From: Sipunculus nudus
Taxonomy: Eukaryota; Annelida; Sipuncula; Golfingiida; Sipunculidae
Assembly (NCBI GenBank): GCA_026874595.1
Contig: CM049318.1
Location: 48,712,456-48,776,455, forward strand
Length of the DNA stretch: 64,000 bases
Reading direction: 5' to 3'
Shown: positions 55,732 to 64,000 of the stretch, in pieces
How the letters are laid out: each line of letters starts with the position of its first letter
Numbering within the stretch: position 1 is the first letter of the stretch
Position numbers and translations under genes: made by a program
Notes under the pieces: model-generated
What the model saw: the letters and a program-made list of their open reading frames with translations, nothing else
Database searches by the model: none
What the model was told of the DNA's origin: nothing

Positions 55732-57910
55732 CATATATATATATATAATCCTGTAACTATATGATAATATTTAACCAAGTTTTTATCTTTGGATGAGCAA
55801 TTGTGTAAGTATTACGTCACCTGCACATTTCGAAATCTGTTTCATTTGGCCGGAAGTTGTCACATTTGATCTGAGATATTAAACAGCGCTCTACAAAAAA
55901 AAGAGAATTGATTCTGCTCAGCACAAGTTCAATGAGTTCATACCGTTAAATTCTCAGCATTATCTATTCTATAAGACAGAAGTCTGTTTTGGAAATTATC
56001 ATAAAACTAGAAATTTGCACTCGGACAGCGCCAAAGCAGCTCATTACCCTCATATGGCATTGTCAGAAATCCAGAATTATTCGTTTAAAAAAATTCTGGA
56101 TCAAGATGGTGATCTGGATCATCCCGAACATTTTAATTCATTGTTCTTTTTACCATCGCCGAGCTTCAGTAGATGACTTTTTGAGTGAAGGTACTACCAG
56201 ACAAACAAAGCGGGCAAAAAAAACCATAAAAATAAAGATTAAAATTAAAAATTAAACAAATTATGAAGTTAAAACTGGTGCTTTTGTAAATACCTATGTA
56301 CCTATATATATGACACATTGAACTTTGCTTGGCAATCCAGATATATTCACACCTTTCAGCTGATAGGTTTCTACTGCGCAAAGATTGAATGGCAGATTTA
56401 GAAACTTTTTACTGTACATTGGAAAACTGTATCTGATACTGTAGCTGAAAAATGCACAGGATACTATAAAGTTAATTAAATTAAATTTTCTGTATATTCA
56501 CATATACGTTTACTGTATTGAAACAAAATAAACTAATTGTTCCAGTCTTTTATATCAGTAGCATTATCTGCACTTGAAGACAAGTTTTGGTCCATCCCAT
56601 AAACGACAGACGGTGCTATTATATAACAGACTCTTGTACCTATTTTAATATTAATAGATAACAAATCAGGGACAAGTGAACATTTTGTTGAAATGGCCAT
56701 GGAAATACATCGTAGCATGCCTCAAGATAATTTATAAATTAATAAACTACAGATTAGACAAAGGTTTGTTTTAAACTCTAACTTTGATGCTCTAGGAAAA
56801 AAGAACATGCTGTAATTATAATGTCTGACTCTATGAGAGGGCCTCAGGCCCTGATTCACAGTAACAAACTACTCTGTGCCCTGATACACAGTCAAGGTCG
56901 CCGTCAGGTGGCGCTGCAATAGCCTCTCTTAAAGTAATTTGAATGTTCTCTGGTTTAATGGAGAAATAGGAAAATAACCCCCTTAGGACACACTTTGCAT
57001 ATCCGAGTTGCCACCGAGGAGTTCCGTGACAAACGTCCAGTGCGACCACAGTCAATTATAACATAGATTAATTCTCCTCAAGCTTGTCACTTTTTTATGT
57101 TACCGTTTTAATATTTTATACACTATTAATATAACACATAATTGAATATATGTTTCTGTTTTATGCATTTTATTTGATTGAGTACCTTCCTCGCAATACG
57201 GGCCTGTGAAGTTCCCCGGGCACAAACAGTGGGCTGACCAGCCATCGTGTGTGGGCATGCAAGTGCCACCGTTGTGACAGGTGATGTTTTTACACGGATC
57301 CTCTAAAAAAACAAATACATCTTAATCATGTGAGTCGGAATGTAATATCTCAGATATAGGAATTGTTTTCTTTGGTCCATATTTTGCAATGAAGTTGTTA
57401 TACCAGTATTTGAACAGGTACATCACAGCTTCTATGATGTGAAAGGAATTACTATCGCTTTAGGGAACATTTATAGATGTAAACTAAAGTCGTGGAAAGG
57501 AGTTTACAAGTACAGACAAATACATCCATTTAGCATTTATATTAAAAATAAGAAGAACAACACCTGTAACAACTTGTACCATCTAACACTTCAATCTGAG
57601 TTAATATTTGCCCAATTAATCAACAAATGAAAATATTTGTTTGCCCTCAACATTTATAATACATATTTATGTGTCACCAATACCATGTATTAAAAAAGTT
57701 TGAATAATTAAACTTACCACGTTCGCAAAATATTCCATAATAGCCATTCCTACAGTGGCACCTAAATTGTATGTCATCTCCTACACATGTGCCACCATTA
57801 TAACAGATGACGTTGTCACACGCCAAACCTGGACGTGTCGTGGTAGATGTCGTGGGCATTGGCAACGCAGGCGTTACCATGATAACGCACAGCAATAGCA
57901 CGGTAACCAT
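50257..57910 (-). CDS. Gene D: secreted protein with two EGF-like domains and the three-repeat cysteine module (9 coding exons, 364 aa)
   Basis: Coding exons in transcript order: 57910-57718, 57302-57186, 55890-55821, 55484-55315, 54494-54386, 54027-53900, 52711-52648, 51902-51739, 50336-50257. The sum is 1095 nt (364 codons plus stop), all GT-AG, and phases agree. Exon 1 has a signal peptide (MVTVLLLCVIMVTPALP), a Thr-rich spacer (PTTSTTT) and a short-type EGF. Exon 2 encodes a Trp-type EGF (DGWSAHCLC). Exons 3-8 encode three six-Cys repeats homologous to gene C exons 11-16. For example FRPNETDFEMC matches FRPSVTDFETC, and the CNETL sequon matches CNQTL. The last exon has ERDKWGC, matching EKDKWEC, then a short tail without the RKR motif of gene C. 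Exon lengths 70, 170 and 164 are identical to gene C; 109/128/64 compare with 112/131/67. It is tail-to-tail with gene C. Function is unknown. Confidence 0.88.
52078..52270 (+). mobile_element. Pogo/Tigger-like MITE end
   Basis: After TA, the sequence CAGTGGAGCGCCGTTTATCC, then GAACACCGTTTATCCGACA, closely resembles Tigger/pogo terminal repeats (CAGTGGAnC...TATCCGAAC). It lies in the gene D intron between 51902 and 52648. The right border was not resolved. Confidence 0.55.
55676..55747. repeat. (TA)n microsatellite
   Basis: About 70 bases of TA with two TACA interruptions, in the gene D intron between exons 3 and 4. The open frames across it are artefacts. Confidence 0.9.
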
Positions 57911-57934
57911 GGCGCAGCTGACCGAGGTATGCTT
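57718..57934 (-). other. Gene D start exon with 5'UTR acceptor
   Basis: On the minus strand, TTTTTTTTACAG precedes 57934. Twenty-four bases of leader then reach the ATG at 57910 (GCGCCATGG, good context). This acceptor implies an upstream noncoding exon, assigned to 61230 and above. Confidence 0.65.
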
Positions 57935-58229
57935 CTGTAAAAAAAATCATAACAAAGGTATATAATAATATTAGCATATTGGTGCCAAAATATTATGCAA
58001 ATATGCAAGTCTGTCAATTTAGAACTATTTTAATCCCGGCGAGATACCTGCCTCTATACTCCATTGATTTCTTATTAATTTCTCTTTATAGAAATTTAGT
58101 ATAATCTTCGTCCTCATGCCCACAGGACTAGGCCAAGGGATGCTAAAACATAGTGACTTTTTAGAAGGTAATAATACACAGATCAGTTGCAAAGAAAAAT
58201 GTAATGTTCAGTTTTAATTTGAGTCAAAT

Positions 58230-59552
58230 ATTAGAACGCTGTACGTAATAGTAGATTCAGAAGGAGAACGCTGTACGAAAAAGTGATTCACGAGAAGACC
58301 GCTGTACTTTATAGTAGATTCACAAGAAGAACACTATGTAAAAGTAGATTGACGAGGAGAACGCTGTACCTAATAGTAGATTCACAAGGAGGACGCTGTA
58401 TGTAATAATATATTTACAAGGAGAACGCTGTACGTAAAAGTAGATTCACGAGATGAACGCTGTACGTAATAGCAGATTCACAAGGAGAACGCTGTACATA
58501 ATACATTTACAAGGAGAACGCTGTTCGTAAAAGTAGATTCACAAGGAGAACGCTGTACGTAATAATACATTTACAAGAAGAACGTTGTACGTAAAAGTAG
58601 ATTCACAAGGAGAACGCTGTACGTAATAATACATTTACAAGGAGAACGCTGTACGTAAAAGTAGATTCACAAGGAGAACGCTGTACGTAATAATACATTT
58701 ACAAGGAGAACGCTGTACGTAAAAGAAGATTCACGAGATGAACACTATGTTAAAGTAGATTGACGAGGAGAACGCTGTACGTAATAGTAGATTCACGAGA
58801 TGAACGCTGTACGTATAGTAGATTCACGAGGAGAATGCTAAACGTAATAGCAGATTAACGATAAAAGCGCTGTACGTATGGAAGATTCACAAGGAGAACG
58901 CTGTACGATATAGTAGATTCACAAGGAGAACATTGTACGTGATAATACAATTACAAGGAGAACGCTGTACGTAAAAGTATATTCACGAGGTGAACGCTGC
59001 ACGAAATAGTAGATTCACAAGGTGAACGCTGTACGTGAAAGTAGATTCACAAGGTGAACGCTGCACGTAATAGTAGATTCACGAGGTGAACGCTGTACAT
59101 AATAGTAGATTCACGAGGAGAACGCTGTTCGTAATTGTAGATTCAAAAGTAAAACGCTGCAAGTAATAGTACATTCACGAGGAAAACACTGCACGTAAAA
59201 GTAGATTCACGAGGAGAACGCTGTGCGTAAAAAGCAGATTCACGAGGTGAACGCTGTACGTAATAGTAGATTCACGAGGTGAACGCTGCATGTACGTAAA
59301 AGTAGATTCACGAGGTGAACGCTGTACGTATAAGTAGGTTCACAAGAAGAACGCTAAACCTTACAGTAGATTCTCCAGGAGAATGCTAAACGTAATAGCA
59401 GATTCACGAGGTGATCCCTGTACGTAATAGTAGATTCACGAGATGATCCCTGTACGTAATAGTAGATTCAAAAGGAGAACGTTGTACGTAATAGTAGATT
59501 CAAAAGGAGAACGCTGTACGTAATAGCAGATTCACAAGGAGAACGCTGTAGT
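58230..59552 (+). repeat. 32-bp satellite in the gene D 5'UTR intron
   Basis: About 40 copies of GTAGATTCACAAGGAGAACG followed by CTGTACGTAATA. Alternation of AAAAGTAGATTCAC and AATAATACATTTAC variants between 58400 and 58720 gives a two-unit higher-order repeat. Some units read GAGGTGAACGCTG, which links it to the 52-bp satellite at 62755-64000. Confidence 0.9.
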
Positions 59553-60921
59553 GTGATGTATTAAATTATAATGTCTGAACCATCGAGTGGGCAGCATACT
59601 CGACTGGACCTTGCTGGGTCACGAAATGAATTAGAATATTGTCCGTACGCGCACACACAGCCACACACACGCCCCAAACACAGGCGCTTGAATCCCAATT
59701 CGCATGATATATAGGGTTTGTCAAGGTATACATAATGACGATAAAGTATTCTGACGCGATTTCAGAAATATTGGCGTCAATACGTCCGTGCTACTAGGGG
59801 ATTTCTGAGTTTGAGCGATTATAAGCTAGGTGATTTGCTGTTTATGTCCGTACAATCCAGTTTACTTGTGTTTTCTGTACTAAAATATACATTTTATTAT
59901 TCCTACTGCTATTTCACGATAAGGACCCAGAACATCTGGACCATTTTCTCGATGGTAGCGGCACTTAACCTATTCACTGTCTATAGTGGTATTCACCCAT
60001 TCATAGCAACAAATAGTGCCTCTTTCTGAACGGTCATTGATTGATAACCAAGCGTACCAAGCGAAGATGCAGCCTTCCCATTTCTAAAAAGGGGAAATAT
60101 TCACGTCCATGTGTATGAAATCGCGTCAAAATACTTTATTTTCATAATATACCTTAACAAACTATATATAGCATGTATATAGGGGTACAAGCGCCTGTGC
60201 ACAAAATCCATAACTGTCTTTAGTATTCTGTATTGGCGGACGTGCAAACTCAATGCACCCCGTAGGCCTACGTATTACAAATGGGAATGAAAGACTGACC
60301 TTAAACATGAGTTACATGTCTAATTTCAGAAATAAAGAACGGTTATTTTCAACATTAAGTGCAGTCCTGTTGCTGCGTTTGTCCTCAACTGATATCCCAT
60401 TACGCATGTGCTTAGGAGACTACATCATGCATGGAACTATATACGGTGATGTGACCTGGTACGTTTTGACATTAAATATGTAGATTATGTAGATTATGTA
60501 GATGTTTGTGTTCTATGGATTCGGAAGGGGGGCGGGGGGATCCAGCGAGCGATTTATGTTTAAATTTTCCAGTCGGGGTAAAAAATACTTGATTTTTTCT
60601 AGCTGGTGGAAAGCTTACAATATGGGTGAAAACTATAGGAATGGTACAGACGAGCCACACAAAATTAATCCATCGATATAATATTTTTATAAATTAAATG
60701 TTTGTAAATCCAATTCTCATAGTGATTTCTTGAAAGGGGTTTCGGTAGAGGCACTAATGAGCAACAAAAAAACCGATGCCTTAGTTCTCGTTCAAGCTAC
60801 ATTATATATGTGTGTGTGTATTTATATACATTAAATTAATTACATACCAAATATGATTTATTCATAGAAAATATAATATGATAAATCGATATACACTGAT
60901 CGATGCACCATTACTCTACAG

Positions 60922-61170
60922 GGGCCTGGACAGCTGAGTGGTAAAACGCTTGGCTCTCTCCGCTGGCGACCCGGGTTCGATCCCCGGCGTGGCTATGAGA
61001 GTGGGTTGTAGTTGCCCGTCCAAGGCCGGTGGTTTTCTCCGGGTACTCCGGTTTCCTCCACCCCTGCAGACTACCCTACTCCATCACCGGAGCCATGGAG
61101 AGTGCCTCGATTAGTTATAATAACTATTTGTTCAATCCATGTAAAATAAATAAGTTTATAATAATATTAT
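60922..61170 (+). repeat. tRNA-derived SINE, near complete
   Basis: The head GGGCCTGGACAGCTGAGTGG (A box) is followed by CCGGGTTCGATCCCCGG (B box). ATGAGAGTGGGTTG comes next, then the core GGTGGTTTTCTCCGGGTACT and CCGGTTTCCTCC. The tail GAGCCATGGAGAGTGCC is followed by AT-rich sequence with short AATAA runs. It is the best preserved of three related copies (others 32370-32627 and 34322-34432). Confidence 0.88.
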
Positions 61171-61229
61171 AATTTATAATATATGCTTGTATAACAACTG
61201 TTACCTCATTATAAAATCGACACACCTAC

Positions 61230-61308
61230 CTGTAGGTTATCGTAGGCAATCTTCACTTTGGTTAATGTTGAGCTCTTGCGGGTAACTGTTGTCTGTGTAC
61301 AGGATCAG
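61230..61308 (-). other. Putative gene D 5'UTR exon
   Basis: On the minus strand a strong donor, CTACAG|GTAGGTG, ends the exon at 61230. A TATA box lies upstream at 61334-61341, so transcription probably starts around 61305-61312. The intron to 57935 is about 3.3 kb and phase-free. The link to gene D is inferred from strand, order and the 57934 acceptor. Confidence 0.5.
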
Positions 61309-61333
61309 TTCTGGTCCACTAGTAAACCCCTCT

Positions 61334-61341
61334 TATTTATA
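61334..61341 (-). promoter_or_regulatory. TATA box of the putative gene D promoter
   Basis: Minus-strand TTTTATAAATAAGAGG contains TATAAATA, placed about 105 bases before the putative 5'UTR donor. Confidence 0.5.
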
Positions 61342-61884
61342 AAAGGACAGCGCCTGAGATGACGGAAAATTTCCTATAAATAAACAGGATGCAAGAATAA
61401 TGATGTCATCTCATATCAAGTTTAAAAACATTAAACCTAGCACAATCTGTAAATACCACACCGGTACAAGAGTGTACGCGTGGATTCACTGATAAGGTCA
61501 TTATTTATCAGACTAAACAGGCATCAAGGTGTAAGTATACGGACACTATAAATCTATTTCACGGCGCTATTTCCGGTTCAGACGAGACGTCACTGAGCAC
61601 ATTTTGATAAACAACACTGATAGCACCCGGTGACCCAATGCGTATACCTCACACAACCACGCTTGGAAACTTCCATGACAGAAACGTTTAAATCTAAATA
61701 GTGATTTCATGTGCATTTTTTGTTTAAAAATCACAAATGAACCATGGGTAATGACACTCAGCTGACAGGCATTGGCGTGATATACTACAGGTGAGGAATA
61801 AATAAGCATTGTTTTTAAAATTAAACTAGACAAGACTGAATCTGTATTCTAAGAAATGCAAACCTTCGCCAAGTTAGGGGTCCA

Positions 61885-62130
61885 TATTGTTGGATGTTCC
61901 CAAAAGAGTGTTTGCATTCACTTATTCGACCAATATTCCCAGGTTTATTCGTGCATAAGCGACCGTACATTCGTGAATATTCCAGGATGACGATCATGTT
62001 CCGGATCTAAGATTCTTTTTTGGCCTATTCCCGAAATGGCCTGAAAATTTCTTGAGATTCCTCTCAGGACTGCATAAGTTATATTTTGAACAACACATAT
62101 ACACACAAGCACACACATCCAAACACATTT
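61885..62130 (+). repeat. Dispersed repeat, ACGCATACCCTCCT family body
   Basis: Shares ATTCGTGCATAAG, GGCCTGAAAATTTC(A/T)TGAGATT and a CACACA tail with 24590-24890 and 8770-8930. Confidence 0.6.
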
Positions 62131-62754
62131 TTTTTTACTTTTTTTTGTTCTTTGATCATTTGATGTTAGGGCTACCTCCCGTGTAGGCACAATCAATTTG
62201 CTTTCCTTCTCCGGAGGGACCTCTATTTTCAAGGGACAAGAACTTAAGATGCTACAAATTTCTCCTGTAGTCATTATTTTAACTACTGCACTGTTGTTTT
62301 GTATGACAGTAACCTGATACTGAACGAATTTTAGTGAAATATCAAAACTGTCAGTCATATGTTATATTTGAAAGTATCTTTGTTCCAATCTTGTTCAAAC
62401 TGATCACTGTGAAATAAGTCCAGCAGATATAATCGGTTTCATTTTTAAGATCCTAAGCATAATTCATGAGTGCAGAGGTTAAAAATCCATATGAATTACT
62501 ACTGCCAGTCTCAACATCGGTCATAAAATATTAGGTCGTGTGCACGACATACCACGTTGCTGGTTTACTTGCTGTTAAAGCAGCCAGTCGACACTACCTC
62601 TATATCTATTGTAAAATTAATTGCGTGGAGTTTAATCGAAGTAGACGATACAAATAAATCATCTGTGCACATGTGCATGAGTTACTTTTTCCTGATGGCT
62701 CTAACGGGTCAAAGAAGTCTTTCCCTTCGTAGAAAAACCAGGCTTCAGGCTAAT

Positions 62755-64000
62755 TATATGTGAACGCTGGGCCGTTTTAGGTGCACTTTCACCAGGCTTA
62801 AGACTAATTATGTGAACGCTGGTACGTTTTAGGTGCACCTTCACCAGGCTTAAGACTAATTATGTGAACGCTGAGACATTTTAGGTGCACCTTCACCAGG
62901 CTTAAGACTAATTATGTGAACGCTGAGACGTTTTAGACGCACCTTCACCGGGCTTAAGACAAATTATGTGAACGCTGAGACATTTTAGGTGCACCTTCAC
63001 CAGGCTTAAGACTAATTATGTGAACGCTGAGACGTTTTAGATTCACCTTCACCAGGCTTAAGACTAATTATGTGAACGCTGAGACATTTTAGATTCACCT
63101 TCACCAGGGTTAAGACTATTTATGTGAACGCTGAGACATTTTAGGTGCACCTTCACTAGGCTTAAGACTAATTATGTGAACGCTGAGACGTTTTAGATTC
63201 ACCTTCACCAGGTTTAAGATTAATTATGTGAACGCTGAGACATTTTAGATTCACCTTCACCAGGCTTAAGACTAATTATGTGAACGCTGAGACATTTTAG
63301 ATTCACCTTCACCAGGTTTAAGACTAATTATGTGAACGCTGAGACGTTTTAGATTCACCTTCACCAGGTTTAAGATTAATTATGTGAACGCTGAGACATT
63401 TTAGATTCACCTTCACCAGGCTTAAGACTAATTATGTGAACGCTGAGACATTTTAGATTCACCTTCATCAGGTTTAAGACTAATAATGTGAACGTTGAGA
63501 CGTTTTAGGTGCACCTTCACCAGGCTTAAGACTAATTATGTGAACGCTGAGACATTTTAGATTCACCTTCATCAGGTTTAAGACTAATAATGTGAACGTT
63601 GAGACGTTTTAGGTGCACCTTCACCAGGCTTAAGACTAATTATGTGAACGCTGAGACGTTTGAGACGCACCTTCACCAGGCTTAAGACTAATTATGTGAA
63701 CGCTGAGACATTTTAGGTGCACCTTCAACAGGCTTAAGACTAATTATGTGAACGCTGAGACGTTTTAGATTCACCTTCACCAGGCTTAAGACTAATTATG
63801 TGAACGCTGAGACATTTTAGATTCACCTTCACCAGGGTTAAGACTAATTATGTGAACGCTGAGACATTTTAGGTGCACCTTCACTAGGCTTAAGACTAAT
63901 TATGTGAACGCTGAGACGTTTTAGACGCACCTTCACCAGGCTTAAGACTAATTATGTGAACGCTGAGACATTTTAGGTGCACCTTCGCCAGGCTTAAGAC
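62755..64000 (+). repeat. 52-bp satellite running off the window
   Basis: About 24 units of GTGAACGCTGAGACATTTTA, then GGTGCACC or GATTCACC, TTCACCAGGCTTAAGACTAATTAT. GGTGCACC, GATTCACC and GACGCACC variants alternate, and ACATTTTA/ACGTTTTA variants mark longer block repeats. The array is truncated by the window edge. Confidence 0.93.

Larger units (their letters stand above)
50257..55890 (-). other. C-terminal triple six-cysteine module of gene D
   Basis: Repeats are encoded by exon pairs 55890-55821 with 55484-55315, 54494-54386 with 54027-53900, and 52711-52648 with 51902-51739. The intron within each pair is phase 2 and the introns between pairs are phase 1. Cysteine positions follow gene C, including the extra CAC in repeat 1. 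Potential N-glycosylation sites are RPNET, CNETL and NNT. The last exon adds one more Cys in a DKWGC context. Confidence 0.8.

Noticed and set aside
62755-64000. CRISPR-like array
   Set aside because: Units are contiguous 52-bp repeats with no unique spacers, and the genome is eukaryotic.

Overview
The window is eukaryotic genomic DNA from an AT-rich animal genome, most likely a mollusc and probably a bivalve. The evidence is spliced genes with GT-AG introns, secreted EGF-repeat proteins, tRNA-derived SINEs with a conserved central core, and abundant dispersed repeats that begin with a hairpin and a (GTCC)n tract. No species was identified and no search was possible. All gene models come from reading splice sites, phases and paralogue comparison by eye.

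Layout. 1-8000: two adjacent minus-strand genes that look transposon-derived. The upstream one is a transposase-like protein broken by a -1 shift at an A7 run (about 7960-5640). The downstream one is a seven-exon PB1-domain protein of 583 aa (5383-730). An array of ten tiny TACTC/GAGTA-type palindromes lies beyond its 3' end (137-416). 8000-12900: no gene, only dispersed repeats. 12934-42125 (+): gene C, 17 coding exons and 707 aa: signal peptide, ten EGF-like domains each on its own phase 1-1 exon, then a cysteine-rich module on exons 11-17. 42126-50256: intergenic, with repeats and a striking CpG-rich island dense in CGACAC/GTGTCG (about 47050-47500). 61310-50257 (-): gene D, nine coding exons and 364 aa plus a 5'UTR exon and TATA box. 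It is a paralogue of gene C with two EGF domains and the same C-terminal module. 61900-64000: dispersed repeats and a 52-bp satellite that runs off the window.

The best candidate for something undescribed is the tail-to-tail pair C/D. Their shared C-terminal module is built from three tandem six-cysteine repeats. Each repeat is encoded by two exons with phases 1-2 then 2-1, and exon lengths are equal or nearly equal in the two genes. I cannot match the module to a family I can name with confidence. Secretion, N-glycosylation and disulfide bonding are inferred; function is unknown.

A second notable structure is a 51-bp minisatellite of about 37 units (25231-27111). It is the last 30 bases of EGF exon 9 plus the first 21 bases of its intron, so each unit carries a copy of the 5' splice site. 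Several unrelated dispersed repeat families also share one architecture: a hairpin head followed by a (GTCC)n tract.
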